A DNA stretch of 64,000 bases, taken from Ideonella aquatica. GTDB taxonomy: Bacteria > Pseudomonadota > Gammaproteobacteria > Burkholderiales > Burkholderiaceae_C. Below, in pieces: positions 51,008 through 59,399 of this stretch. The stretch is from assembly GCF_018069755.1 (NCBI RefSeq), contig NZ_JAGQDE010000002.1, positions 372,001-436,000 of the forward strand, given 5' to 3'. The position numbers were made by a program, and so were the translations under genes. Each line of letters opens with the position of its first letter. Position 1 is the first letter of the stretch. The notes under the pieces were generated by a model. That model searched no databases. It was not told where the DNA came from and worked only from the letters and a program-made list of their open reading frames with translations.

Positions 51008-51994
51008 TTATCGGCGCCGCCCAGCGTCCGGCCGACCCTCTGATGGGGGAGGCTCGGCCGCCGGTGCCAGTGCCTGGCGGGCCCCGGCGATCACCGCCTG
51101 GCCGATCTGCTCCATCAGGCCTGGCGGGCCGCCGCGCGAGGCCTCGCCCTCGTCGCCGCCCAGGCGCCACTGGTGCCAGTGCAGCGCCACGTCGATCGTC
51201 ACATCGGGCCGCAGCTGCACCAGGGTGCCCGCCAGGATCATCGGCCGCGCCAGCAACTCGGGCAGCACCGCGATGCCCCAGCCCATGGCCGCAGCGTGCG
51301 CGCCGGCTTCGGAGCTGGGCACATAGCGCTCCTTCAGGCGCGGCTCGCGCAGACCAAAGGCCTGGGCCACCCATTGCGCCTGCATGTCGTCCTTGCGGTT
51401 GAAGACAATGAAGGGCCGCTGCGAGAAATTGGCCGGCGTCAGCCCCTGGGGCAGCCAGCGCGCGATGAAGGCCGGCGAGGCCACCGCGATGTAACGCATC
51501 CGACCCAGCGGCTGCACCGTGCAGCCACGCAGCGCGGTGGCCACGGTGCTGACGCAGCCCAGCACCTCGCCTTGGCGCAGCCAGTCGTGGGTGAAGTCCT
51601 GGTCGTCGACGATCAGCTCCAGCCCGTAGCCCTGGCGCTGGCCAGCCTGCACCAGCGGGTCCAGCGCCGGCAGCACCCAGGTCGCCAGGCTGTCGGCATT
51701 GACGGCAATCGGCAGCCGCTCGTCGCGCGCCAGCGTGGCGCCCAGCTCGCGCGCGGCGTCGGCGCGCAGCGCCTGCATCTGGCGGGCGTAGCGCAGCAGC
51801 ACCTTGCCGGGCTCGGTCAAGCGCAGCGGGCGGGCGCGCACCACCAGCAGGTGACCCACATGGGTCTCCAGCGCGCGCAGGCGCTGTGACACGGCGGACT
51901 GGGTGATCGACAGCAGCTGCGCCGCGCGCTCGAAACTGCCCGCCTCGGCCAGCGCGGCCAGGCAGTCCAGGCCGGCGGTGTCGAGCGCGTGCAT
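51008..51994 (-). CDS. LysR-family regulator, ArgP type
   Basis: This 328-residue LysR regulator has an N-terminal winged helix ([35 protein letters not shown]) and an effector-binding domain with ArgP-like blocks ([45 protein letters not shown]). ArgP senses lysine/arginine and controls argO in E. coli. Here no exporter is adjacent; the gene is divergent from alanine dehydrogenase, so it likely controls that gene. The Pro/Arg-rich tail is unusual and its end comes eight bases before pth. Confidence 0.88.
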   Translation of the reverse strand: MHALDTAGLDCLAALAEAGSFERAAQLLSITQSAVSQRLRALETHVGHLLVVRARPLRLTEPGKVLLRYARQMQALRADAARELGATLARDERLPIAVNADSLATWVLPALDPLVQAGQRQGYGLELIVDDQDFTHDWLRQGEVLGCVSTVATALRGCTVQPLGRMRYIAVASPAFIARWLPQGLTPANFSQRPFIVFNRKDDMQAQWVAQAFGLREPRLKERYVPSSEAGAHAAAMGWGIAVLPELLARPMILAGTLVQLRPDVTIDVALHWHQWRLGGDEGEASRGGPPGLMEQIGQAVIAGARQALAPAAEPPPSEGRPDAGRRR

Positions 51995-52008
51995 AGCGGG
52001 GCTCCTGT

Positions 52009-52035
52009 ATCAGATTCGCTAATGTAATCCCTGAT
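52009..52035. promoter_or_regulatory. Candidate LysR-type operator between the ArgP-like gene and ald
   Basis: An A/T-rich imperfect inverted repeat pairs ATCAGATT (52009-52016) with AATCCCTGAT (52026-52035), with a two-base bulge. It lies 15 bases from the ArgP-like start in the 127-base divergent region. LysR regulators commonly bind such sites to control both directions. Confidence 0.45.
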
Positions 52036-52121
52036 TTGGCGATAGGTGTTCACCTGCAGGCCGCCGCTCCCAACAATCCGCCTCCACGGGCCCACGAGGC
52101 CCGGGCCACAGGAGACAGACC

Positions 52122-53234
52122 ATGCGCATCGGTTGCCCCAAGGAGATCAAGAACCACGAGTACCGCGTCGGCCTCACGCCGGCCAGCGTGCGCGAGTTCA
52201 CCACCCGCGGCCATGAGGTGCTGGTGCAGTCCGGCGCCGGTGCCGCGATCGGCCTGCATGACGAGCACTACGCCGCGGCCGGCGCCACCCTGGTGCGCGA
52301 TGCCGCCGACATCTTCGCCCGTGCCGACATGGTGGTGAAGGTCAAGGAGCCGCAGCCGCAGGAATGCGCGATGCTGCGCGAAGGCCAGATCCTCTACACC
52401 TACCTGCACCTGGCCCCGGACCCCGAGCAGACCGCGGCGCTGGTCAGGTCAGGTGCGGTCTGCGTGGCCTACGAGACGATCACCGGCCCGAGCGGCGGCC
52501 TGCCCTTGCTGGCGCCGATGAGCGAGGTGGCCGGCCGCATGAGCGTGCAGGCCGGCGCGGCGCATCTGGAGCTGTCCAAGGGCGGCATGGGCGTGCTGCT
52601 GGGCGGCGTGCCCGGCGTGGAGCCGGCGCATGTGCTGATCATCGGCGCCGGCGTGGTGGGCACGCACGCGCTGCAGATGGCCATCGGCCTGGGCGCGCGC
52701 GTCACCGTGCTGGACAAGAACGTCGACCGCCTGCGCCAGCTGGACCTGGTCTTCGGCAACCGCATCAAGACGCTGTACTCCAGTGCCCAGGCGCTGGAGG
52801 AGAAGGTGTTGGAAAGCGACCTGGTGATCGGCGGCGTGCTGGTGCCGGGCGCCGCCGCGCCCAAGCTGGTCACCCGGCCGATGGTGCGCTGCATGAAGAA
52901 GGGCGCGGTGCTGGTGGACGTGGCGATCGACCAGGGCGGCTGCTTCGAGACCTCGAAGGCCACCACCCATGCCGAGCCCACCTATGTGGTCGACGGCGTG
53001 GTGCACTACTGCGTGGCCAACATGCCCGGCGCGGTGGCGCGCACCAGCACCTTCGCGCTGAACAACGCCACCATCGGCCATGGCCTGGCGCTGGCCACCA
53101 AGGGCTGGAAGCAGGCCATGAAGGAAGATCCGCACCTGAAGGCCGGCCTCAACGTGGCCGCCGGCAAGGTGACCTACCAGGCGGTGGCGCGCGACCTGGG
53201 CTACGACTACGTGGCCGCCGACTCGCTGCTCTGA
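52122..53234 (+). CDS. ald: Alanine dehydrogenase
   Basis: This 370-residue NAD-dependent enzyme interconverts alanine and pyruvate plus ammonia. It shows [20 protein letters not shown], the substrate lysine in [11 protein letters not shown], the catalytic histidine in YTYLHLAPD, the Rossmann motif [15 protein letters not shown] and [20 protein letters not shown] precedes the ATG. The gene ends in a clear terminator and is divergent from an ArgP-like regulator. The pair looks like a self-contained alanine-catabolic insertion between pth and rplY. Confidence 0.97.
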   Translation: MRIGCPKEIKNHEYRVGLTPASVREFTTRGHEVLVQSGAGAAIGLHDEHYAAAGATLVRDAADIFARADMVVKVKEPQPQECAMLREGQILYTYLHLAPDPEQTAALVRSGAVCVAYETITGPSGGLPLLAPMSEVAGRMSVQAGAAHLELSKGGMGVLLGGVPGVEPAHVLIIGAGVVGTHALQMAIGLGARVTVLDKNVDRLRQLDLVFGNRIKTLYSSAQALEEKVLESDLVIGGVLVPGAAAPKLVTRPMVRCMKKGAVLVDVAIDQGGCFETSKATTHAEPTYVVDGVVHYCVANMPGAVARTSTFALNNATIGHGLALATKGWKQAMKEDPHLKAGLNVAAGKVTYQAVARDLGYDYVAADSLL

Positions 53235-53251
53235 CCGGCCCCAGCAACGAC

Positions 53252-53275
53252 AAAGCCCCGCCAAGGCGGGGCTTT
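53252..53275. terminator. Terminator between convergent ald and rplY
   Basis: AAAGCCCCGCC and GGCGGGGCTTT pair perfectly over a two-base loop (11 base pairs). The A and T ends give a T-tract in both directions, so it should stop transcripts from both ald and rplY. Confidence 0.85.
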
Positions 53276-53298
53276 GGTCTTCCGGGAGGAAGGGCAGA

Positions 53299-53925
53299 TT
53301 ACTTCTTGCCCTTCTTGCCCTTCTTGTCGTCGGCGGCCGGCGCGGCAGCCACGACGATGACTTCTTCTTCCTTGGCTTCGGCCACGGAGACGATCACCGG
53401 GTCCTTGGTGCCGTGCTTGACCAGCTTGGCGGCGGCCGGCAGCACCAGTTCCGAGGCGTGCAGGCTCTTGCCCTTCACCAGACCCGACAGGTCGACGGCG
53501 ATGAACTCAGGCAGCTCAACCGCCAGGCACTCGATCTCGACTTCGGTGGCGTTGTGGTTGACGATGCACTTGTCGGTCTTGACGGCCACCGAGTTCTCCT
53601 CGCCGGAGAAGTGCAGCGGCACCTTCTTGCGCAGCTTGGTGGTGTTGTCCACGCGCTGGAAATCGACGTGCAGCACCTGGGCCTTCCAGGGGTGCATCTG
53701 GAAGTCGCGCAGCAGCACCTTCTGGGTGGCGCCGTTAAGCTCCATGTCCAGGATGGACGAGTGGAAAGCTTCCTTCTTCAGCGCGAAGAAGAGGGCGTTG
53801 TGGTCCAGCTCGATCATGGCCGGTTCACCCGCGCCAAACACGATGCCGGGCACCTTGCCCGTGTTGCGCAGGCGGCGGCTCGCTCCGGTCCCCTGCAGCT
53901 TGCGCTCGAAAGCGACGAATTGCAT
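53299..53925 (-). CDS. rplY: Ribosomal protein bL25 with C-terminal extension (Ctc type)
   Basis: The 208-residue protein combines the 5S-rRNA-binding L25 domain ([29 protein letters not shown]) with the longer Ctc C-terminal domain ([38 protein letters not shown]) and a Lys-rich tail ending [14 protein letters not shown] precedes the ATG. It lies behind prs on the same strand; the hairpin between them may set the prs:rplY ratio. Confidence 0.96.
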   Translation of the reverse strand: MQFVAFERKLQGTGASRRLRNTGKVPGIVFGAGEPAMIELDHNALFFALKKEAFHSSILDMELNGATQKVLLRDFQMHPWKAQVLHVDFQRVDNTTKLRKKVPLHFSGEENSVAVKTDKCIVNHNATEVEIECLAVELPEFIAVDLSGLVKGKSLHASELVLPAAAKLVKHGTKDPVIVSVAEAKEEEVIVVAAAPAADDKKGKKGKK

Positions 53926-53977
53926 GACTGCTCCTTGTTGGAGTCGGGGCCTCCCGCGACCAGGCCGGCCCCTGTTG

Positions 53978-54003
53978 AAAAGGCGCGACCCCCTGGCCGC
54001 GCC
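53978..54003 (-). terminator. Possible attenuator hairpin between prs and rplY
   Basis: Read on the minus strand, GGCGCG pairs with CGCGCC over a ten-base loop and is followed at once by TTTT. This fits a weak intrinsic terminator that would let part of the prs transcript continue into rplY. Confidence 0.5.
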
Positions 54004-54015
54004 GGCGGATGCGGA

Positions 54016-54978
54016 TCAGAAGTTGTTGTTCTGCTCCGCGAAGAGGGAGGTGACCGACTCGCCGTCAGAAATGCGGCGGATGGTCTCGGCGAACAGGAAG
54101 GCCACCGACAGCTGGCGGATCTTCTTGCAGGCTTTGCCCGCGTCGGACAGCGGGATGGTGTTGGTGATGACCACCTCGTCGAGGTGCGACTTCTCGATGC
54201 GCTCGATCGCCGGGCCCGAGAACACCGCGTGCGTGCAGTAGGCGTAGACGTGCTTGGCGCCGCGGTCCTTCAGCACCTCGGCCGCCTTCACCAGCGTGCC
54301 GGCGGTGTCGATCATGTCGTCCATGATCACGCAGTTGCGGCCCTCGATCTCGCCGATGACATGCATCACCTCGGAGACATTGGCCTTGGGGCGGCGCTTG
54401 TCGATGATGGCCAGGTCGCAGCCCAGCTGCTTGGCCAGCGCGCGGGCACGCACCACGCCGCCGACGTCCGGGCTGACCACCACCAGGTCGGGGTAGTTCT
54501 TGGCCTTCAGGTCGGTCAGCAGCACCGGGCTGGCGTAGATGTTGTCGACCGGGATGTCGAAGAAGCCCTGGATCTGGTCGGCGTGCAGGTCCATGGTGAG
54601 CACGCGCTCGACGCCCACGGTTTCCAGCAGGTTGGCCACCACCTTGGCGCTGATCGGCACGCGGGTGGAACGCGGACGGCGGTCCTGGCGGGCATAGCCG
54701 AAGTAGGGGACCACGGCGGTGATGCGGCGTGCGCTGGCACGCTTGAGCGCATCAACCATGATCAGCAGCTCCATCAGGTTCTCGTTCGTCGGCGCGCAGG
54801 TGGACTGCACGACGAAGACATCGCGGGCGCGCACGTTCTGCTGGATCTCGACGGTGACTTCGCCGTCGGAGAATCGGCCGACGCTGGCCTTGCCCAGCTC
54901 GACGCCCAGATGCGAGGCGATCTCGCGGGCCAGCACCGGGTTGGCATTGCCCGTGAACAGGACGGTGTTGAACAGCAC
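54016..54978 (-). CDS. prs: Ribose-phosphate pyrophosphokinase (PRPP synthetase)
   Basis: This 320-residue enzyme makes PRPP from ribose-5-phosphate and ATP, feeding histidine, purine and pyrimidine synthesis. It shows [30 protein letters not shown], the [18 protein letters not shown] flag region, [19 protein letters not shown] and the PRPP loop [14 protein letters not shown] chose the GTG at 54978 because GGAGAATCC precedes it and family alignment starts there; the frame is open 21 codons further. tRNA-Gln lies just upstream. Confidence 0.97.
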   Translation of the reverse strand: MLFNTVLFTGNANPVLAREIASHLGVELGKASVGRFSDGEVTVEIQQNVRARDVFVVQSTCAPTNENLMELLIMVDALKRASARRITAVVPYFGYARQDRRPRSTRVPISAKVVANLLETVGVERVLTMDLHADQIQGFFDIPVDNIYASPVLLTDLKAKNYPDLVVVSPDVGGVVRARALAKQLGCDLAIIDKRRPKANVSEVMHVIGEIEGRNCVIMDDMIDTAGTLVKAAEVLKDRGAKHVYAYCTHAVFSGPAIERIEKSHLDEVVITNTIPLSDAGKACKKIRQLSVAFLFAETIRRISDGESVTSLFAEQNNNF

Positions 54979-55025
54979 GTCGGATTCTCCGGAGGTGGCA
55001 GGGCGAGACAAGATCTGCAAACGAA

Positions 55026-55058
55026 GACCGCGCCCCAACATGACTTGCAGGCGCGGTC
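55026..55058 (-). terminator. Hairpin between tRNA-Gln and prs
   Basis: On the minus strand GACCGCGCC pairs perfectly with GGCGCGGTC (nine base pairs, 15-base loop), followed by TTCGTTT. It sits 18 bases after the tRNA 3' end and 47 bases before the prs start. It could terminate the tRNA transcript or act as a leader attenuator of prs. Confidence 0.6.
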
Positions 55059-55075
55059 GGTTCTATGAAGTGATT

Positions 55076-55152
55076 TGGCAGGGGAGGAAGGACTCGAACC
55101 CTCGCATGTCGGAATCAAAATCCGATGCCTTGACCAACTTGGCGACTCCCCT
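55076..55152 (-). tRNA. tRNA-Gln (anticodon UUG)
   Basis: The minus strand reads AGGGGAGUCGCCAAGUUGGU and continues to an encoded CCA end. The seven-pair acceptor stem (AGGGGAG with CUCCCCU), a D arm, the anticodon stem UCGGA/UCCGA with loop UUUUGAU (anticodon UUG) and a T arm with GUUCGAGU are all present. Length is 77 with CCA. The ispE-tRNA-Gln-prs order is usual in beta-proteobacteria. Confidence 0.96.
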
Positions 55153-55203
55153 ACACAGGACCGCGACCCGCTTGCGCAGGCCACGACCCGACAACCGTGG
55201 CTT

Positions 55204-56109
55204 TCAGCCGAAGAGGTCTTCCAGCGGATGACGCTCCAGGCTGCGGCACAAGCGCCCCACCCAGCCTTCAGGCAGATCCGCGAACGGGTCTGGTCCCTCG
55301 GGCATGGTCGCCAGAGATGGCGCGCCAGTGCCGTTGTCGATACCTGCAAATGCCGCGCTGCCTGAACCCGTCATCCGGCCGTGACCGAAATGCCGCGTCA
55401 GCCAGCTGATCGCTTCCGACACCTCCGGACGGATCGCTTCGGCGGCGGGTTGCAAATCGTTCTTCCAGACCCCTCCGGTGGCTTGCGCCGCCATCAGTTG
55501 TGAAAGATCTGCTGCATCAGCAAGTAAGCCCGCTACTGTAGCAGGTTTGGTGTCTCTTGTCAGCAGTGGACTGGAAAAAATCTGCGCCGTGGGCAGGGCG
55601 ACCGGCGGTTTCACCACCGCAAAGCGTTGCGACGGCCAGGCCACCGGGGTGAGCTGCTCGCCGACGCCCTCCACCCAGGCCGGGCCGGTGCCCAGGAAGA
55701 ACGGCACATCGGCGCCCAGCGTGGCGCCCAGCGGCAGCAGGCGCTCGCGCGGCCAGTGCAGGTCCCACAGGACATTCAGGCCGCGCAGCACGGTGGCGGC
55801 GTCCGAGCTGCCGCCGCCCAGGCCGGCGCCCCAGGGCACCTGCTTGTCGATCGAGATGTCCACGCCCCAGGCGCAGCCGCTGGCCTGCTGCAACGCGCGC
55901 GCGGCGCGCAGGCACAGGTCGTCGGCCGGCAGCGTGGGGCCCAGGTCGTGGCGCTGCAGGCGGCCGTCGGCGCGGCGCTCCAGGTGCAGGGTGTCGGCCC
56001 AGTCGATCGGCAGGAACAGCGACTGCAGCAGGTGGTAGCCATCGGCCCGCCGACCCACCACATGCAGGAACAGGTTGAGCTTGGCCGGGGCGGTCAGGTT
56101 GGTGAGCAT
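55204..56109 (-). CDS. ispE: 4-diphosphocytidyl-2-C-methyl-D-erythritol kinase
   Basis: This GHMP-family kinase acts in the non-mevalonate isoprenoid pathway. It shows LTAPAKLNLFLHVVGRRADGYH, the ATP-binding PWGAGLGGGSSDAATVLRGL and GRMTGSGSAAFAGI. The C-terminus is a little longer than usual. Three in-frame starts are possible: TTG 56121 directly behind the lolB stop, GTG 56115 and ATG 56109. I prefer the ATG (301 residues), which gives the family N-terminus. Confidence 0.94.
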   Translation of the reverse strand: MLTNLTAPAKLNLFLHVVGRRADGYHLLQSLFLPIDWADTLHLERRADGRLQRHDLGPTLPADDLCLRAARALQQASGCAWGVDISIDKQVPWGAGLGGGSSDAATVLRGLNVLWDLHWPRERLLPLGATLGADVPFFLGTGPAWVEGVGEQLTPVAWPSQRFAVVKPPVALPTAQIFSSPLLTRDTKPATVAGLLADAADLSQLMAAQATGGVWKNDLQPAAEAIRPEVSEAISWLTRHFGHGRMTGSGSAAFAGIDNGTGAPSLATMPEGPDPFADLPEGWVGRLCRSLERHPLEDLFG

Positions 56110-56121
56110 GTTCACGGGCAA

Positions 56122-56658
56122 TCAGCGGTCAAGGACGACGCGCAGCAGCAGCGCCGGGGCCGGGGTGTCGCGGGTGGCCAGCAGCAGGCCCTGCTCGGTC
56201 AGCGCGTGGGTGTCGACCTGCCAGCCGGCCTGCAAGAAGCCGGCGGCGGTGGGCTCGGCGGGCACCTCGGGCCAGGGCCGGCCCAGCAGCCAGTCGCCCA
56301 GGGCCTGCAGCGGCAGCGGCTCGCCCAGCAGTTCGGCGGCCAGGGTGCTCAGGCTGTCGAAGCGGCGGTCGCCGCCAGCGTCGGTCAGCACCACGCCAGT
56401 GTCGTCCCAGCGCGCCTCGGCCAGGCGAGCGCCCAGCGGGCCATCCAGCGCGAGCCGGCCAATGCGGGCATCGCCCTGGTACTCGAAGCCGGCGGCCACG
56501 CTGCGCAGCGGCGGCGCGTCGGCCGGGCCCACGCGCAGCAGCAGCCGGCCGCTGCGGGCGGGCACCGCAGGTGCCGCCGCGCGGTGGGCGCAGGCACTGA
56601 GCAGGGCAGGGGGCAGCAGCGCCAGGCACAGCGCGCGGCCCGCGGCGCGGCGCCTCAC
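56122..56658 (-). CDS. lolB: Outer-membrane lipoprotein insertase LolB
   Basis: The 178-residue protein has a lipoprotein leader with lipobox LLSAC and a short LolB-like beta-barrel (SGRLLLRVG, SVAAGFEYQGDARIGRLALDGPLG, LGDWLLGRPWPEVPAE). LolB takes lipoproteins from LolA and inserts them in the outer membrane. The GTG start at 56658 overlaps the stop of the TPR gene (GTGA). The TPR-lolB-ispE order is conserved in beta-proteobacteria, which supports the assignment despite weak sequence conservation. Confidence 0.88.
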   Translation of the reverse strand: MRRRAAGRALCLALLPPALLSACAHRAAAPAVPARSGRLLLRVGPADAPPLRSVAAGFEYQGDARIGRLALDGPLGARLAEARWDDTGVVLTDAGGDRRFDSLSTLAAELLGEPLPLQALGDWLLGRPWPEVPAEPTAAGFLQAGWQVDTHALTEQGLLLATRDTPAPALLLRVVLDR

Positions 56659-58472
56659 TGGGCTGGCGCCTTCAGCCGCGCCATCGTGGCGCGCACGGCG
56701 TCGGCACTGCGGCCGCCGGCCAGGCCTTCGCGGAACACCGCCAGGGCCTCGTCGCGCCGGCCCTGCACCCACAGCACCTCGCCCAGGTGGGCGGCCACAT
56801 CGGGGTGGGGGCGGGTGGTCCAGGCCTGGCGCAGCAGGCGTTCGGCCTCGTCCAGCCGGCCCGAGCGGTATTCAAACCAGCCCATGCTGTCGGTGATGTA
56901 GGGATCACCGGGGGCCAACTTCAGCGCCTTGCGCAGCAGCTCGCCGGCCTCGGCCAGGCGGATGTTGCGCTCGGCCAGCGAGTAGCCCAGCGCGTTGTAG
57001 GGCTGGGCGTCGTCGGGCTTGAGCGCGGCAAGGCGGCGCAGCAGGGCTTCCATCTCGTCGAAACGGTTCAGCCGCTCGGCCGACATGGCCTGCTCGTACA
57101 TCAGCGTGGTGTCATCGGGGTCGGCCTGGCGCGCCAGCTGCAGCAGCGCATGGGCCTCGGTCCAGCGCTGGGCGGCACGCAGCACCTGCAGCTCGGCCAG
57201 CAGGCGGGCGCGGGTGTCGGCGTCGTCGCTGACCGGTGCCTCGCGCACGCGGCGGCGGGCCTCGTCCACGCGGCCCTGCTGGGCGACGATCTCGGCCTGG
57301 CGGGTCAGGGCGCTGAGCGTGAGGCGATCGGGCGGGATGCGCGCCAGCCAATCCAGCGCCACGCCGAACTCGCCACGCATCGCTGCGGCCTGGGCCAGCA
57401 GTTGCACGGTCATGTCGCGCAGACGCTCGGTGGCCTCGCCGTGCGGCACGGCCTCGGCGGGGGGCGAGGTGTCCAGCTCGCGCAGCGCGCGCTGCAGGGC
57501 TTCGTCGGCTTCGGCCGGGCGGTGCAGGTCCAGCAGCATCGCGCCCAGGCTGAGCCAGCCCTGCGGCAGCTCGCCCTGTTCAGCCAGGGCCTGGCGGGTG
57601 TGCTGCACCGCCTCGACCAGGCGCTGGCGCTGCTCCAGCGAGCGGGCATAGGCCAGGCGCACCGCTGGCGGCTGGCCGGGCTGGGCCAGGCCGGCCTGCA
57701 CCAGGGTCTCGGCGGCGGGCACGGTGGGCATCAGCTCGACGGCCAGCAGCAGCGGGCCCATCGCGGCCGGGTCGTCGGCCTGGGCCTTGCGGGCCAGCGC
57801 GAAGGCGCGCTCGCCCTGCCCGGCGGTCATTGCCACGCGGCCCAGCGACACCCGAGCGGCGGTGCGGGTGTCGGGGGCGTCCATGAAGGGTGAGAGCGCC
57901 TGTTCGGCCGTCTGCAGCATCTGCGCCCGGTCCTTGGTGCCTTCCAGGAAACGCGGCAGGCTGCTGATCGTGGCCGAGCGCTGCGACGGCTCGGTGAGCT
58001 GCAGCAGGGTGCGCAGCGGCTCGCCCAGCTCGCCCACGCGGTCGGTGGCGGCCAGCATCTGCACCTGGGCGCGCACCGCAGCCACCGAGCGCGGCTGCGC
58101 CTGGCGCCAGGCGCGCGCGGCCAGCAGCGCCTGGTCGCCCGAGCGGGCCTGCACGGCCAGCTCGATGGCGCGCTCGAAGACCACGGGGTCGTTGACGCGC
58201 CGGGCGGCGTCGAGCATCACCTCGTAGGCATTGCCCAGACGGCCCGAGTTGGCCTCGAACTCGGCCACCATCAGCTGGTAGAACATGGGCGCATCCAGCG
58301 CCGAGGGCTGCGGCGGCGGCTCGGCCGCGGTGCTGGCCGGGGCCGCCCCGGCCGGAGCGGTCTGCGCCACAGCGGCCAGCGGCGCCAGGCCCAGCAGGGC
58401 CGCCAGCAGCGTGGGCGTCCAGCCGGGGCGGGCGCCGAGGGCGGTCAAACGGGGGGCGGACTGTCGCGGCAT
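56655..58472 (-). CDS. Exported TPR protein upstream of lolB
   Basis: The 605-residue protein has a signal peptide (core LLAALLGLAPLAAVA) and many tetratricopeptide helices. Clear ones lie in the C-terminal third (AQPYNALGYSLAERNIRLAEAGELLRKALKLAPGDPYITDSMGWFEYRSGRLDEAERLLRQA). Such proteins are conserved upstream of lolB and ispE and are thought to act in the envelope; a direct role is not known. AGGAG precedes the ATG at 58472. The open frame extends well upstream into mutM antisense and is not real there. Confidence 0.88.
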   Translation of the reverse strand: MPRQSAPRLTALGARPGWTPTLLAALLGLAPLAAVAQTAPAGAAPASTAAEPPPQPSALDAPMFYQLMVAEFEANSGRLGNAYEVMLDAARRVNDPVVFERAIELAVQARSGDQALLAARAWRQAQPRSVAAVRAQVQMLAATDRVGELGEPLRTLLQLTEPSQRSATISSLPRFLEGTKDRAQMLQTAEQALSPFMDAPDTRTAARVSLGRVAMTAGQGERAFALARKAQADDPAAMGPLLLAVELMPTVPAAETLVQAGLAQPGQPPAVRLAYARSLEQRQRLVEAVQHTRQALAEQGELPQGWLSLGAMLLDLHRPAEADEALQRALRELDTSPPAEAVPHGEATERLRDMTVQLLAQAAAMRGEFGVALDWLARIPPDRLTLSALTRQAEIVAQQGRVDEARRRVREAPVSDDADTRARLLAELQVLRAAQRWTEAHALLQLARQADPDDTTLMYEQAMSAERLNRFDEMEALLRRLAALKPDDAQPYNALGYSLAERNIRLAEAGELLRKALKLAPGDPYITDSMGWFEYRSGRLDEAERLLRQAWTTRPHPDVAAHLGEVLWVQGRRDEALAVFREGLAGGRSADAVRATMARLKAPAQ

Positions 58473-58527
58473 CGGGGCTCCTGCTGCGGCCGATTCTAGT
58501 GGTCCACCCTGGTGATGCGGCTCGGCC

Positions 58528-58538
58528 GGGATAATCCC
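58528..58538 (+). promoter_or_regulatory. Palindromic GATAAT element just before mutM
   Basis: GGGATAATCCC is a perfect palindrome containing GATAAT at 58530-58535, three bases before the mutM ATG. If GATAAT is a -10 box, transcription would begin at or next to the start codon, making a leaderless or nearly leaderless mRNA. Confidence 0.4.
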
Positions 58539-58541
58539 GCC

Positions 58542-59381
58542 ATGCCAGAGTTGCCGGAAGTCGAGGTCACGCGGCGCAGCATTGCTGCGGTCGAGGGCGC
58601 CCAGGTCCAGCGCCTGCGCCTGGGCAAACCGCTGCGCTGGCCCTTGGGCCGGGCGCCCGAGGACCTGGCGGGCTGCCGCATCGGGCCGCTGGGTCGGCGC
58701 GGCAAGTACCTGCTGATGCCGCTGCAGGGCCCGGAAGGCGGCAGCGCCGGCGTGCTGCTGTGGCACCTGGGCATGTCGGGCTCGCTGGCCTGGCTGACCG
58801 GGCCGCATGCCGCCAACTCGGCGGGCCTGCACGACCATGTCGACCTGCTGACCGACCAGGGCCTGCTGCGCCTGACCGATCCGCGGCGCTTCGGTGCGGT
58901 GGTCTGGTCGGCCTCCTTGCAGCAGGACCCGGCGGCCAAGCTGCTGGCCGGCCTGGGCCCCGAGCCCTTTGACGAGACGCTCACCGACGCCCGCTTCCTG
59001 GCTGCGCTGCGGACCCGGCGCAGCCCGATCAAGCCGGCGCTGCTGTCGGGCGAGCTGGTCGTGGGCGCGGGCAACATCTACGCCAGCGACGCGCTGTTCG
59101 AAGCCGGCATTGACCCCCGCACGCCCTGCCACCGCATCGGTCCGCGGCGGGCGTCGCGGCTGCTGGCGGCGGTGCGCCAGGTGCTGGCCGAGGCGATCGA
59201 GGCCGGCGGCTCCACGCTGAAGGATTTCCGTGATGCGCATGGCAGCGTCGGCCAGTACCAGCAGGCGGTGCGGGTCTATGGCCGCGAGGGCGAAGCCTGC
59301 CGGCGTTGCGGCCACGCGATACGCCGGCTGTTGCAAGGCCAGCGCGCCACCTATTACTGCCCCGGTTGCCAGCGCCGCTGA
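58542..59381 (+). CDS. mutM: Formamidopyrimidine-DNA glycosylase
   Basis: This 279-residue glycosylase/lyase removes 8-oxoguanine and formamidopyrimidines from DNA. The catalytic N-terminal Pro2 and Glu3 are present in [25 protein letters not shown] contains the conserved lysine. [20 protein letters not shown] is in the DNA-binding part and the C-terminal zinc finger is [20 protein letters not shown]. The start is fixed by Pro2. mutY, its partner in 8-oxoG defence, lies one gene downstream. Confidence 0.97.
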   Translation: MPELPEVEVTRRSIAAVEGAQVQRLRLGKPLRWPLGRAPEDLAGCRIGPLGRRGKYLLMPLQGPEGGSAGVLLWHLGMSGSLAWLTGPHAANSAGLHDHVDLLTDQGLLRLTDPRRFGAVVWSASLQQDPAAKLLAGLGPEPFDETLTDARFLAALRTRRSPIKPALLSGELVVGAGNIYASDALFEAGIDPRTPCHRIGPRRASRLLAAVRQVLAEAIEAGGSTLKDFRDAHGSVGQYQQAVRVYGREGEACRRCGHAIRRLLQGQRATYYCPGCQRR

Positions 59382-59399
59382 TACGATCGCCCACTGACC

